Source: Epilithonimonas lactis (GTDB lineage Bacteria > Bacteroidota > Bacteroidia > Flavobacteriales > Weeksellaceae). Taken from it: DNA of 64,000 nt. Position 1 is the first letter of the stretch. The number at the start of each line of letters is the position of its first letter. A model generated the notes under the pieces. The model was not told the origin of the DNA. It ran no database searches and saw nothing but the letters and a program-made list of their open reading frames with translations. Below are positions 36,402-45,215 of this stretch, one piece after another. A program made the translations under genes and the position numbers. The stretch covers positions 62,001 through 126,000 of the forward strand of contig NZ_FOFI01000002.1 in the NCBI RefSeq assembly GCF_900110605.1, read 5' to 3'.

Positions 36402-38060
36402 TTAAGCTTCACAAGCCGAGCAAGTCACAAAGTTGACCATCATTTCTTTTGAAACCGATGAACTTCTTTGGTAATACAACGTTTTCACACCTTTCTTCCA
36501 AGCTTCGATCATCACGTAGTTCACGTCTTTCACTGGCATTGTAGAAGGAATCTGCAAATTAAGCGATTGCGCCTGATCGATATATTGCTGTCTTTGAGCC
36601 GCCTGAGAAACGATCTCCATTGGAGAGATTTCTCTGAACGTTTTGAATACCGCTTTTTCCTCATCAGACAAACCTTCAAGATGTTGTACAGAACCGTGGT
36701 TCAACATGATCGTTCTCCAAGTTTCTTCGTTGTCCAAACCTTTTTCATCAAGCAATTTTGCCAAATATTTGTTCTTACGCATAAAGTTTCCTTTTGCCAG
36801 ACCAGCTTTGTAATAGTTAGAAGCAAACGGCTCGATTCCAGGAGAAGTTTGTCCAAGGATCGCAGAACTTGAAGTGGTTGGTGCAATCGCCATCAACGTC
36901 GTGTTTCTCAATCCGTAACCTTTCAACATATCTGGTTCGCCGTAGATGTTCGCCAACTCTTTGGAAGCAATCTCAGACTGTTCTTTGATGTGACGGAACG
37001 CTCTCGCATTGAACTGAGTCGCCTCGAAACTTTCGAACGGGATCATATTTTTCTGCAAATAAGAATGGTATCCTAAAACGCCCAAACCTAAAGCTCTGTG
37101 ACGCATTGCAAAGTTTCTAGCTGAAGTCAGGTAATAATTCCCTTCAGTTTTATCAATGAATTCTGAAAGAACCGCGTCTAGGAAATAGATTGCCAATTTT
37201 ACAGCATTCGTATCTTTCCACTCGTCGTACAATTCCAGGTTCATAGAAGACAGACAACAGATGAAAGATTCGTTGGCTGTAGAAGGCAACATGATCTCGG
37301 AACAAAGGTTACTTGCGTTCACCATCAATCCAGAATCTTTGTAGACCTGAGGCTTGTTTCTGTTCACATTATCCGTGAAGAAGATGTAAGGCAAACCTTT
37401 TTGCTGGCGGCTTTCCAAAACTCTTGCCCAGATTTTACGCTTGTCTGCATCACCGTCGATCATATCCTGCATCCAGTAATCCGGAACGCAGATCCCTGTA
37501 AACAAGTTTTGGATCGGACTTCCAATATCTTTGATACTCAAGAATTCCTCAATATCACCGTGGTCGATGTCAAGATACGCTGCAAACGCACCTCTTCTCA
37601 CGCCACCTTGCGACACGACATCCATCGCAGTGTCATATAATTTCATAAAAGAAACCGCTCCGGAAGATTTTCCGTTGTCTGTCACCGCAGTTCCTCTATT
37701 TCTCAATTCTCCAAAATAACCGGACGTTCCACCACCGATCTTCGTCTGCATGATCACCTCTCCCAACTTGTGCGTGATGCCTTCGATATTATCCGGAACG
37801 TGAACGTTGAAACAAGAGATCGGCAAACCACGTTGTGTTCCCATATTCGCCCAAACAGGAGATGAGAAACTGATCCAGCCTTTCACGATCATTTCCTTGA
37901 AAGCCGGTTGCAATTCAGGTTTGTAAAGACGTTTTGCTGCCGCCGTTGTGATACGGTCGATCGCGCCATCTACAGTCTCACCTTTCAAAAGGTAACCTCT
38001 GTTCAACATTTGCTCAGACTCTTCGTTGAGCCACCAGATATCTATATTTTCGTCCATCAT
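36402..38060 (-). CDS. nrdA: Ribonucleoside-diphosphate reductase alpha subunit, compact form
   Basis: Catalytic subunit for dNTP synthesis. The 552-residue protein has RGLPISCFNV (first redox Cys), GGGTSGYFGELRNRG, NLCSEIMLPS (radical Cys), TLMAIAPTTSSSAILGQTSP, LYYQRS (radical-transfer Tyr pair) and the C-terminal CSACEA thiol pair. It lacks the N-terminal ATP-cone of classical NrdA (about 760 residues in E. coli). NrdB here lacks the cone too. The set resembles the compact flavobacterial enzymes that pair with class Id NrdB. A family A repeat separates it from nrdB. Confidence 0.95.
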   Translation of the reverse strand: MMDENIDIWWLNEESEQMLNRGYLLKGETVDGAIDRITTAAAKRLYKPELQPAFKEMIVKGWISFSSPVWANMGTQRGLPISCFNVHVPDNIEGITHKLGEVIMQTKIGGGTSGYFGELRNRGTAVTDNGKSSGAVSFMKLYDTAMDVVSQGGVRRGAFAAYLDIDHGDIEEFLSIKDIGSPIQNLFTGICVPDYWMQDMIDGDADKRKIWARVLESRQQKGLPYIFFTDNVNRNKPQVYKDSGLMVNASNLCSEIMLPSTANESFICCLSSMNLELYDEWKDTNAVKLAIYFLDAVLSEFIDKTEGNYYLTSARNFAMRHRALGLGVLGYHSYLQKNMIPFESFEATQFNARAFRHIKEQSEIASKELANIYGEPDMLKGYGLRNTTLMAIAPTTSSSAILGQTSPGIEPFASNYYKAGLAKGNFMRKNKYLAKLLDEKGLDNEETWRTIMLNHGSVQHLEGLSDEEKAVFKTFREISPMEIVSQAAQRQQYIDQAQSLNLQIPSTMPVKDVNYVMIEAWKKGVKTLYYQRSSSVSKEMMVNFVTCSACEA

Positions 38061-38107
38061 AACTTTTATATTTTGCTTATTGTATTGGCTTATTGTTTTT
38101 TAAATCA

Positions 38108-38245
38108 TTTTTTGGGCGCCTATTTCCGTCTTCCGTTCCCGCTTTTTTCTGTCATTGCTTACGACGTGAGGTCATCCGTTTGAACATTTCCACATCGCAA
38201 TGCCAGAAAAAGAGCTCCACTCAAGCCGGGGCGCGCTTCGCCATT
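38108..38245. repeat. Dispersed intergenic repeat, family A
   Basis: Begins TTTGGGCGCC, then CCGTCTTCCGTTCCCGCT, and later AAAAAGAGCTCCACTCAAG, CGGGGCGCGCTTCGCC. It matches the copy at 3684-3790 in block order, with a longer middle segment. It occupies most of the 376-base gap between nrdB and nrdA; the rest of that gap shows nothing gene-like. Confidence 0.65.
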
Positions 38246-38436
38246 TTTGACGATTTCACATAAAAAAGAAAACTCCAAGAATTATAAATCGTTCTCAAAA
38301 TTTTCTTTTTCACACCTTTCTCAGCCTGAAACTTTGAAAGGATTTTTTATTCAGTTTTGCAATTCCATAGGAATGACAAATATTATGTTCTTGTTTAATT
38401 TCTTCCAGCTTCAGACATCCAGCTTCCTGTCCTTAA

Positions 38437-39411
38437 TTAAAACAAATCGTTCGCTGTAATACTTTTATCGTGTTTTGTATAATCTACCGGACGTTTTGCG
38501 AAGAAATCATCCATAGAGTTGGCGAAAACCTCTTCTTCGAACCAAACCATTGGTTTGTAATCTTCTTGGGAAACGTTGTATCTTGTTTTCACCCCGATTT
38601 TCTTCAAAGAATCATCTACTCTGTATTTCATAAAATCAAGAAGATTCTTTTTGGACACTTTCTGCAATTCACCTTGCTCGAAGATCCAATCCAAAATGTT
38701 AGATTCCATCTCGATAGATTCATCTACCAGATCATAGATCGCTTCGATGTCCTCATCTGTCAACAGGTCAGGTTGTTCTTCACGGATCTTGTTGATCAAA
38801 TAGATTCCGCCATTGGCGTGGATCTGCTCATCTACAGAAGTCCAAGCGATGATGTTGGACACATTTTTCATATAACCTTGGAATCTTGTAAACGACAAAA
38901 TGATCGCAAACTGACTGAACAACGAAACATTCTCAATCAAAATACTGAAAAGCAACAATGAGGAAACGTAAGCTTTCGGGTCTTGGGAATTGGCGTTCTT
39001 CAACATTTTTCCAAGATATTCGATCCTGTCTTTTACAGCTGGTACGTTTACTACTTCCAAGAAGTCATCATTGTAACCCAACACTTCCAACAATCTGGAG
39101 TAAGCTTCGGAATGGCGGAATTCGCATTCAGCGAAAGTTGCGCCTAGACCGTTGAGTTCCGGCTTCGGAAGGTGATCATAAAGATTTCCCCAGAAGGTCT
39201 TTACATTGACCTCGATCTGAGCGATTGCCAGCAAAGCATTCTTCACGGCGTTTTTCTCGTGAGGCTCCAGCTGGGAATGGAAATCCTGAACATCGGCTGT
39301 GAAATCCACTTCGGAATGCACCCAATAAGACTTGTTGATAGCCTCTACAAATTGCATTACTTCTGGATATTCAAAAGGTTTGTAGCTTATTCTTTTATCG
39401 AAAATTCCCAT
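38437..39411 (-). CDS. nrdB: Ribonucleotide reductase beta subunit, probable class Id
   Basis: A 324-residue radical-generating subunit with di-metal ligands in AIAQIEVNVKTF, ECEFRHSEAYSRLLEVLG (ExxH, with Tyr four residues after the His), LIENVSLF and DEQIHANGG. It ends WFEEEVFANSMDDFFAKRP and a conserved tail. Length, opening (MGIFDKRISYKPFEYPE) and motifs are close to what I recall of the Flavobacterium johnsoniae class Id protein, which uses a dimanganese cofactor activated by superoxide. The subclass is an inference. No ATP-cone is present. Confidence 0.95.
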   Translation of the reverse strand: MGIFDKRISYKPFEYPEVMQFVEAINKSYWVHSEVDFTADVQDFHSQLEPHEKNAVKNALLAIAQIEVNVKTFWGNLYDHLPKPELNGLGATFAECEFRHSEAYSRLLEVLGYNDDFLEVVNVPAVKDRIEYLGKMLKNANSQDPKAYVSSLLLFSILIENVSLFSQFAIILSFTRFQGYMKNVSNIIAWTSVDEQIHANGGIYLINKIREEQPDLLTDEDIEAIYDLVDESIEMESNILDWIFEQGELQKVSKKNLLDFMKYRVDDSLKKIGVKTRYNVSQEDYKPMVWFEEEVFANSMDDFFAKRPVDYTKHDKSITANDLF

Positions 39412-39517
39412 TATCAGCCGTATTTATTAGTTTATTAAAAATTCTATGAAAAGATAGTGATCAGCAACAGAATATTTCCAGTTTGGAAACGCGTTACTTT
39501 TATCTTTTAAGTGAATA

Positions 39518-39525
39518 CAAAAATA
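39518..39525 (-). promoter_or_regulatory. Candidate -7 promoter element of nrdB
   Basis: Minus strand TATTTTTG matches TAnnTTTG about 107 bases before the nrdB ATG. A TTTG 26 bases further upstream (39552-39555) is a little far for a -33 element. The rest of the 377-base gap (39412-39788) shows only a short GGAATTCC palindrome and no gene. Confidence 0.4.
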
Positions 39526-39788
39526 GAAATTGAAGTCTATACATGAAAGGGCAAAATGTCGAAATGAGTCAAAAAACTGACAATCATCAGCAAAAGTTTT
39601 CCACATTATGTTAAAAGGTGGATGGATAGGGAATTCCTTATAAATTGGAATCCAATATGACTGTTAATTTGTCAAACTAAATTTAAACAGACATCAATTA
39701 AATTCAGTAATAATGGTTGATAACAGCTAAACATTAGGATTGAGAATTTCCGACGCTATATTAACAAAGCTTAATTTGATTAAAAATA

Positions 39789-40604
39789 TTAACCTTCGGA
39801 AACTTTCTTGGAAAAGTTGTGCGTCTTGATGTATTCCGCAAACACCTGCTTGAGTTGGGATTCTATCGCCACCTTGTTGAAATTGTTCCTATAATTCTTG
39901 GAAAGTTCTTTCTGCTCATCCGCATAAGCCAGGAAAATATCGAAGTCATATTCGTCTAAACCGTAATCTGTGTAATAGTCAATATTGACGACCGCTTTCA
40001 CGCGTTTGTAGAATTCTTGTTTCTCCGTATAGTTGGCTGAGGTTTTTGGCGACTGTGTGGCCTTACCGACCAATTTGCCAATCGCACCGGCCAGTTTCAC
40101 CATATCCATTTGTCCTGCCAAAAGATTAGGTTGCTGGAAAGAGGAAGGCACTTTTGCTGACGGCCCAACCTCGTTTGGAGGTGTCCGCATATAATTGTTC
40201 ATTGCCATATTGAGCGCTGTGACCTTTGGCGGTGGATTGAGTCGTGAGACATCTTTTTTCAGGATCCCGGTTGGGCGGAAGGTGAGTTTGACCTCTTCTA
40301 TTTCCAGTGGGATTGTGAACAATTTGACGTCTAAGCTTTTTGAGAAATTCTCGACATTTACAATCAGGTTTTTACGTTCATAGCCCTGTCGTGCTATCCT
40401 TAGTTCGTCGGAAGCTTTTGCAGCGATAACAAAGTTTCCCATAAAATCTGAGACCACGACTTGGTCTGTTCTGATATTGACGATGCTGGCATTGGGAAGT
40501 TTGTCGCCATTCTCATTGGAGATGTTTCCCATCACATATTCTGATTGGGAAAATGCCTTGATAGAGAAGAGAAATATAAAAAGTGATAGTAATTTGATTT
40601 TCAC
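39789..40604 (-). CDS. Exported protein with carboxypeptidase-like regulatory domain
   Basis: A 271-residue protein with a signal peptide (KIKLLSLFIFLFSIKAFSQ). A CarboxypepD_reg-like beta domain covers about residues 21-100 (GNISNENGDKLPNASIVNI, VVVSDFMGNFVIAA, ELRIARQGYERKNL). The rest is helical and hydrophilic and contains no TonB-dependent receptor barrel. This group of stand-alone exported proteins is common in Bacteroidetes, function unknown. Confidence 0.85.
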   Translation of the reverse strand: MKIKLLSLFIFLFSIKAFSQSEYVMGNISNENGDKLPNASIVNIRTDQVVVSDFMGNFVIAAKASDELRIARQGYERKNLIVNVENFSKSLDVKLFTIPLEIEEVKLTFRPTGILKKDVSRLNPPPKVTALNMAMNNYMRTPPNEVGPSAKVPSSFQQPNLLAGQMDMVKLAGAIGKLVGKATQSPKTSANYTEKQEFYKRVKAVVNIDYYTDYGLDEYDFDIFLAYADEQKELSKNYRNNFNKVAIESQLKQVFAEYIKTHNFSKKVSEG

Positions 40605-40844
40605 GGACTGTACGTTTTGTGCAAAATTAATTCTAATTGAGGCTGTTATTATGTGAAGGTGATTTTTGGAACGGTAGTTTAACCGACTTTAAGGAGTTTT
40701 GTGATTTTTTTAGAAATTGTGTGATTTGGTTTTGTTAATTTAATTTGGAAATATTTTTGAACGAGTTAAAATATTTTGAACGCAAAGCCCGCAAAGATTT
40801 TTTTGATTATTGTTGAAAACATTTTTAAGGCTCGCAAAGACGTA

Positions 40845-40934
40845 AAACTTATCAAAGGTCGCAAGGATAATTTAAGGTATTCGCAAAGATACTTCGACAG
40901 GCTAAGCATAAACTTCAAACTTATCAAAGGTCGC
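40845..40934. repeat. 18-bp direct repeats, 72 bases apart
   Basis: AAACTTATCAAAGGTCGC occurs at 40845-40862 and 40917-40934. Around them are several CGCAAAG words (40780-40895). The region 40605-41020 has no credible gene and looks like decayed repeat DNA. Confidence 0.7.
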
Positions 40935-41021
40935 GAAGTAAAAAAAAGGTTTTTGTCCGTTTAAGTTTCTTAATATTCCGATTTTTTGGGTGAAGTTCTA
41001 AATATGACAAATCTTGGATTT

Positions 41022-41190
41022 TTGCGAAGCTGCGTAAGGGATGGTAGTGGAAATCCTTTTTGTCTTTATCAAATCGTCTTTCGCAGACCAATGTTGAATG
41101 ACAAAAAGATTGCAGCGGACAGCCCGACCCGAGCGGTTGGCCCTTCGAGAGCCTCAGGATGACAGCGGTGGCGAGGGATACGCCCAAATC
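41022..41190. repeat. Dispersed intergenic repeat, family B (full copy)
   Basis: Reads (on the minus strand) GGGCGTATCCCTCGCCACCG, CGGGTCGGGCTGTCCGCTGC, AATCTTTTTGTC, a loop of about 38 bases, GACAAAAAGGATTTCC and CCATCCCTTACGC. The CTTTTTGTC and GACAAAAAG arms are inverted. The same architecture occurs at 63381-63528 in the other orientation and, shortened, at 2150-2280. Confidence 0.75.
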
Positions 41191-41266
41191 ATAAATGATG
41201 AGTGACGAATGATAAACGATGAATTATAAGTGGTGATTTGAATTGCATTGGTAAATTAATTTTTTG

Positions 41267-41274
41267 TAAATTTG
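41267..41274 (+). promoter_or_regulatory. Candidate promoter of ssrA
   Basis: TAAATTTG matches the -7 consensus 19 bases before the first base of mature tmRNA, with a TTG 21 bases upstream at 41243-41245 as a possible -33 element. Confidence 0.6.
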
Positions 41275-41292
41275 TAGTCTTATTTTAAAATT

Positions 41293-41688
41293 GGGGTTGA
41301 CTGGTTTCGACAGCAAGGCCAATGGGTAAGTAAGCATGCAGAGAACCGTAGCGCGATCTCTTAAATCCCTTGCTACACACTTTTAACTGGCAACGAAGAG
41401 TTCGCTCTTGCAGCTTAATCCGAAGCTTAGTAGGATCCAGCGCTTTCCCGAAGATAGTAAGGAAGCAAGATGTCTCACAAACGCTCTGTTCTGCGGCGTT
41501 TGATTCTGGGGCATAGCAATGCAGAAATAAGGTTTTGGGAACTTCGACCAAAATTCGAAAATTTTAGAAGATAAGGTTTAGGTTGGGTGTTTGCTCTCTG
41601 CCTGAGCTCGAAAATCAATAGCGAAATAAGCATGTAGAAATCTTATGTATTGCTTGTTTGGACGAGGGTTCGAATCCCTCCAACTCCA
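41293..41688 (+). ncRNA. ssrA: Transfer-messenger RNA (tmRNA)
   Basis: Rescues stalled ribosomes. The 5' end GGGGTTGACTGG TTTCGACA is the universal tmRNA start, and GGGGTTG pairs with CAACTCC at 41681-41687 to form the acceptor stem. The T-arm is GAGGGTTCGAATCCCTC. The tag frame at 41389-41418 is inside. CCA is not encoded (discriminator A is followed by CGC). The 3' end is the attachment site of the islands downstream and remains a functional sequence after integration. Confidence 0.97.
41389..41418 (+). other. tmRNA tag peptide reading frame (GNEEFALAA)
   Basis: GGC AAC GAA GAG TTC GCT CTT GCA GCT TAA encodes GNEEFALAA. It ends in the ALAA degron recognised by ClpXP-type proteases in other bacteria. 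The resume codon is taken as GGC from this ending and the length; the exact first codon is inferred. Confidence 0.85.
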
Positions 41689-41689
41689 C
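41675..41689. repeat. attL core in the 3' end of ssrA
   Basis: TCCCTCCAACTCCAC. It is repeated exactly at 57211-57225, and its last 13 bases at 53183-53195, the three boundaries of the two tandem islands. Confidence 0.85.
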
Positions 41690-41691
41690 GC

Positions 41692-41726
41692 AAAACCCTG
41701 TAAATTGTTAATTTACAGGGTTTTTT
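41692..41726 (+). terminator. Terminator after ssrA
   Basis: AAAACCCTGTAAATT and AATTTACAGGGTTTT form a 15-bp stem with a 3-base loop and a T run. It lies on the island side of the attL core, so the element appears to supply ssrA with a new terminator. Confidence 0.92.
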
Positions 41727-41732
41727 ATTCCA

Positions 41733-41756
41733 AGGTGCTAGTTTAGGTGCTAGTTT
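41733..41756. repeat. Tandem 12-bp repeat near attL, possible integrase arm sites
   Basis: AGGTGCTAGTTT occurs twice in tandem. Closely related copies lie at 53044-53067 at the other end of island 1, directly before the integrase start codon. The location at both ends suggests binding sites for the integrase. Confidence 0.7.
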
Positions 41757-41863
41757 TAAATAATTTCTTTTTGAAAAAAACTTTAAACCAATAATTATTA
41801 CTACTTAAAGAAAATTGTTTTTCTACTATACATATCTCTTAAAGTATTTCTACCTTAGCAACA

Positions 41864-42295
41864 TCACTCAAAAGCCATTCTCAATGGCATCTTAAAAGTA
41901 GAACGAACATAATCCCCATCCATTTTACCTGGAATCCATTTCATTTTAATCGATTTAACTGCAGCTATAACCGAAGAATTAAATTGTGCATTTTTTCCTT
42001 CAGATTTTAGATCAGTCACTGTTCCATCTTTTTCAATAGTAAAACTCAGTTCACTTGATACTATTCCTTTAGCTTCGATTTTAGAAAGATCCAGATTCTC
42101 AGTAAACTTCTTCCTGAATGCATTAATTCCTCCTGGAAACTCCGGCGCTTGTTCTACCTCATTGTAAATTTTGTTGTTATCCGTTTTTGATTCTTTTGTA
42201 TTTTGGGGATATGTTTGAACTCCAGTTGTGGGCAGTTCCTGAGCATAGGAAATGATTGATAAAAGCAATCCTATAAGTGTTATTTTTATTTTCAT
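41864..42295 (-). CDS. Exported TonB C-terminal domain protein
   Basis: A 143-residue protein with a signal peptide (KITLIGLLLSIISYAQE) rather than a membrane anchor. The TonB-C-like domain covers about residues 48-143, with APEFPGGINAFRKKFTENLD, SSELSFTIEKDGTVTD and KWIPGKMDGDYVRSTFKMP. Such short exported relatives are common in Bacteroidetes. Whether it energises receptors is doubtful without an N-terminal anchor and Pro-rich linker. Cargo of island 1. Confidence 0.85.
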   Translation of the reverse strand: MKIKITLIGLLLSIISYAQELPTTGVQTYPQNTKESKTDNNKIYNEVEQAPEFPGGINAFRKKFTENLDLSKIEAKGIVSSELSFTIEKDGTVTDLKSEGKNAQFNSSVIAAVKSIKMKWIPGKMDGDYVRSTFKMPLRMAFE

Positions 42296-42489
42296 TTAAA
42301 TAATTTTTACAAGTAATTGATCGTTTTGTGAGACTGATTACTTATTTTTTTATCAATATTACTAAGTAAAAAATTGCAAGATTACAAAATACATATATTT
42401 CGAACTTGGCTAAATTAATATTTTTTAATACTAATTATCGATTTTCTAAATTTAATCTTACAGTTTCATTTTTAGCACTATTTTAGTAT

Positions 42490-43350
42490 ATGGAAAAAAT
42501 GTTAAATCATATCAGACAGATATCTTATCCTATAAATGCACAACGATATGAGTATGAATACGAAGTTAACTCCTCACCTTTGGGCAGAAATGATTTTTAT
42601 AAGATTTGGCTTATTCAAAGCGATACAAGACTTCATTTTAACGACAGGTCAGTATATATCAATAAGCCTGCAATTTTCTTCAGTAATCCTAATGTTCCTT
42701 ATGGTTATGATATTTTAAGTGAGCAGCAGAAAGGATACTATTGTGTTTTTAAAAAAGAATATCTAAATATTTTGGCACTGAAAGAAAATGCAATGGGTTC
42801 ACCTATTTTTAATGCAGACAATGTTGATATTTTTTTTCCTGAACCAAAACAGCTTGAAACGATTATAAACATATATAATTTATTAATTAATGAACTTAAC
42901 ACCGATTTTTCATTTAAGGAAGAAGTTGTTAAATATTACATATATCTTCTGATTTATGAGGGTCTTAAAATTCAGAATAATAAAGCCTTACCATCAAAAA
43001 ACTCTGTAAAAAGGATTGCTTATCAATTTTTGGAATTGCTTGAAAGGCAATTCCCGTTACAATCGCCCAATCAATACCTTAAGTTGCGTATGGCTTCCGA
43101 TTATGCATCATTATTAAATATTCACGTGAATTCACTCAATAAAGCTGTAAAAGAAATCACCGGAAAAACTACCACTCAGCACATTTCTGAAAGAATTTTA
43201 AATGAAGCAAAAGCACTATTGAAATATAGCGGCTGGAATATATCCGACATCGCATACGCACTGGGTTTCTCTTACTCCAATCATTTTGATACTTATTTTA
43301 AAAAAAGAGAAGGCATAACTCCTTCTGAATATAGAAAAATCAACATTTGA
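42490..43350 (+). CDS. AraC family transcriptional regulator
   Basis: A 286-residue protein with an N-terminal cupin-like sensing half (about 1-160) and two C-terminal helix-turn-helix units: YASLLNIHVNSLNKAVKEIT and NISDIAYALGFSYSNHFDTY, followed by KKREGITPSEYRK. The second HTH with GFSYSNHF is the AraC signature. It is 79 bases upstream of the SDR gene in the same direction and probably controls it. Confidence 0.93.
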   Translation: MEKMLNHIRQISYPINAQRYEYEYEVNSSPLGRNDFYKIWLIQSDTRLHFNDRSVYINKPAIFFSNPNVPYGYDILSEQQKGYYCVFKKEYLNILALKENAMGSPIFNADNVDIFFPEPKQLETIINIYNLLINELNTDFSFKEEVVKYYIYLLIYEGLKIQNNKALPSKNSVKRIAYQFLELLERQFPLQSPNQYLKLRMASDYASLLNIHVNSLNKAVKEITGKTTTQHISERILNEAKALLKYSGWNISDIAYALGFSYSNHFDTYFKKREGITPSEYRKINI

Positions 43351-43401
43351 ATTTTGTAGTTATTGCAGTGAAAAATATACTTTCTTGAGTCGCCTTATCT
43401 G

Positions 43402-43409
43402 TAATTTTG
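43402..43409 (+). promoter_or_regulatory. Candidate -7 promoter element of the SDR gene
   Basis: TAATTTTG matches TAnnTTTG, 20 bases before the SDR ATG. TTTC at 43381-43384 lies 17 bases upstream as a weak -33 element. Confidence 0.5.
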
Positions 43410-43429
43410 TAATCAAATAAATAAAAAAA

Positions 43430-44326
43430 ATGTGGACAATAGAAAATATTCCTAATCAATCAGATAAAACTGCCATTGTTACAGGAGCCAACGCAGGTAT
43501 AGGATATCAAACAGCATTGGCTCTTTATGAAAAGGGTGCTGATGTGATCATCGCTGCCAGAGATGAAGATAAAATGAAAATGGCTGTTGAAAAAATTAGT
43601 AAAATATCTGGAAATGGCAGTATTTCCTATATGGTTTTGGATTTAGGAAATCTAAAATCTGTTTCCGATTTTGCATCTGATTTTAAAAGCAAATACAAAA
43701 AATTAGATCTTCTGATAAATAATGCCGGAGTAATGGTTCCTCCAGCAGGAAAAACCGTAGATGGATTTGAACTTCAGTTTGGTATTAATTTTATTGGCCA
43801 CTTTGCATTAACCTGCTACTTATATCCTTTATTAAAAGATACTAAAGACAGCAGAGTTGTAACACTTAGCAGCGGTGCTCATAAATTGACTGATACTATC
43901 GATTTTGAAAATGTCCGATTGGAAAAACCTTATGATGCAAGATCTTCATACGCAATGAGTAAGTTGGCTGATATAACTTTCGCTATTGAGCTACAGAGAA
44001 GAATTAATACGAAAGGAGATCACATTATTTCAGTATCATCTCATCCTGGAGTTACTAGAACCGATCTTCAAAGACATCTTGATAATCTTGAAGAAAGATT
44101 TGCAGCATACCCCGCAGTCATGGAGGCACCCCAAGGAGCATTGTCAACTTTATATGCAGCTACTTCCCCGGATATTACAGGTGGAGAGTATTATGGTCCT
44201 GATGGTGAAGGAGAATTCTCTGGATTTCCAGCAAAAGCCTCCATCGGTGAAAATGCAAAGGATCCAAACTTAGGAGAAAAATTGTGGCGTTTTGCAGAAA
44301 ATAGTACTAATCTATTTTTTCCGTAA
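43430..44326 (+). CDS. Short-chain dehydrogenase/reductase
   Basis: A 298-residue Rossmann-fold oxidoreductase of the retinol-dehydrogenase-like group. The nucleotide motif is TGANAGIGYQTAL, with AARDEDK after beta 2, VLDLGNLKSV, LLINNAGVMVPP, the catalytic Ser in VVTLSSGAHK and the active-site SYAMSKLADITF (YxxxK). The Arg after beta 2 points to NADP. The substrate is unknown. AraC plus SDR is a common stress or aldehyde-reduction module, and here it is island cargo. Confidence 0.93.
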   Translation: MWTIENIPNQSDKTAIVTGANAGIGYQTALALYEKGADVIIAARDEDKMKMAVEKISKISGNGSISYMVLDLGNLKSVSDFASDFKSKYKKLDLLINNAGVMVPPAGKTVDGFELQFGINFIGHFALTCYLYPLLKDTKDSRVVTLSSGAHKLTDTIDFENVRLEKPYDARSSYAMSKLADITFAIELQRRINTKGDHIISVSSHPGVTRTDLQRHLDNLEERFAAYPAVMEAPQGALSTLYAATSPDITGGEYYGPDGEGEFSGFPAKASIGENAKDPNLGEKLWRFAENSTNLFFP

Positions 44327-44395
44327 GCCTTAAATAATCTGTTCTAACTATATCGTAATCTAAAATTTATCGATATTGTTACATCCTGAAATAGT

Positions 44396-44426
44396 AAAAA
44401 AAAACGTTTTTTGAGACGTTTTTTTA
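44396..44426 (+). terminator. Terminator of the SDR gene
   Basis: AAAAAACGT pairs with ACGTTTTTT (9 bp) around TTTTTGAG, followed by T. It lies about 70 bases past the SDR stop. Confidence 0.75.
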
Positions 44427-44517
44427 TGTTTACAAAATCGGATAACACCAAACATTCAGCAAACAAATTTTCTAGGATTACAAGTAAGTATTAAGCATCT
44501 TTGGATTGGCGAACTTT

Positions 44518-45074
44518 TTACTTTTTAATGCCCATTTTTTTAATTTCTTCGTCCGTATGATGATCAAGAATTTTAGCATACCTGTAAAAAGTTGCTCTGG
44601 TCAATCCGAAGGGCTTATAAATATCTTCCGGACGTTTAGTGACATCTTTGTATATAGTGCGCAGAAGTAGTAGTTTAGAAATTGTTTCTTTAGTATAACC
44701 CTTAGGTCTACCTCCCAATCTACCTCTTGCTCTTGCAGATTGTAAACCAGCATTTGTTCTTTCTCTAATTAATTCTCTTTCATATTCAGCCAAAGAAGCC
44801 ATTAAATTTAAGAAAAGTCTCCCATTAATAGTTGAAGTATCAACACCATCTACAAGACCTTTTATGATAATTCCTTTATCGCTTAAACTTAAAACAAGAT
44901 CAATAATGTTTTTTTAAGCTTCGACCTAATCGATCAAGCCGCCAAACATAGAGTTCGTCACTTTCTCTAAACTGCTCAATCATTTTATCAAGTTCCGGGC
45001 GATTTTTTGTTGCACCCGAAATTTTCTCCTGATAAATTTTTTCACAGCCTGCTTTTTCTAAGGCTTCAATTTGT
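44518..45074 (-). pseudogene. Serine recombinase (resolvase/invertase), frameshifted and N-truncated
   Basis: Reading on the minus strand, QIEALEKAGCEKIYQEKISG and ELYVWRLDRLGRSLK are in one frame, and NIIDLVLSLSDKGIIIKGLV, SLAEYERELIRERT and the HTH end (FGLTRATFYRYAKIL) are in another. The break is a run of seven A at 44911-44917; six A would restore a continuous protein. The first 20-25 residues with the catalytic Ser are missing, and a TAA precedes QIEAL in frame. The gene therefore cannot make an active recombinase. Confidence 0.85.
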
Positions 45075-45085
45075 TAAAGGTGTCA

Positions 45086-45178
45086 TCAATCAATCCAGCG
45101 AGATTGCCTGCTTAATTGGTTGCTTCCTTGCTTTCCTGCATCCTTGCTATCTTGAATTCTTGCTTCCTTGATTGCCAT
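45086..45178 (-). other. Short degenerate-repeat segment with a 30-residue frame
   Basis: Between the relaxase and the resolvase remnant. The minus strand has a run of GGAAGCAAG/AGCAAGGAT-like words at about 9-base intervals. It encodes a frame beginning MAIKEARIQDSKDAGK, with a stop 30 residues later, rich in Lys, Gln and Ser. It may be the remnant of a longer coding repeat or a minisatellite. No function can be assigned. Confidence 0.35.
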
Positions 45179-45215
45179 CAATCAAAAGAGATTACTCTGC
45201 AATACCTTACGATTA

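Noticed and set aside
45086-45200. CRISPR-like array from repeated CTTGC words
   Set aside because: The repeats are short, degenerate and about 9 bases apart, without spacers of constant length.
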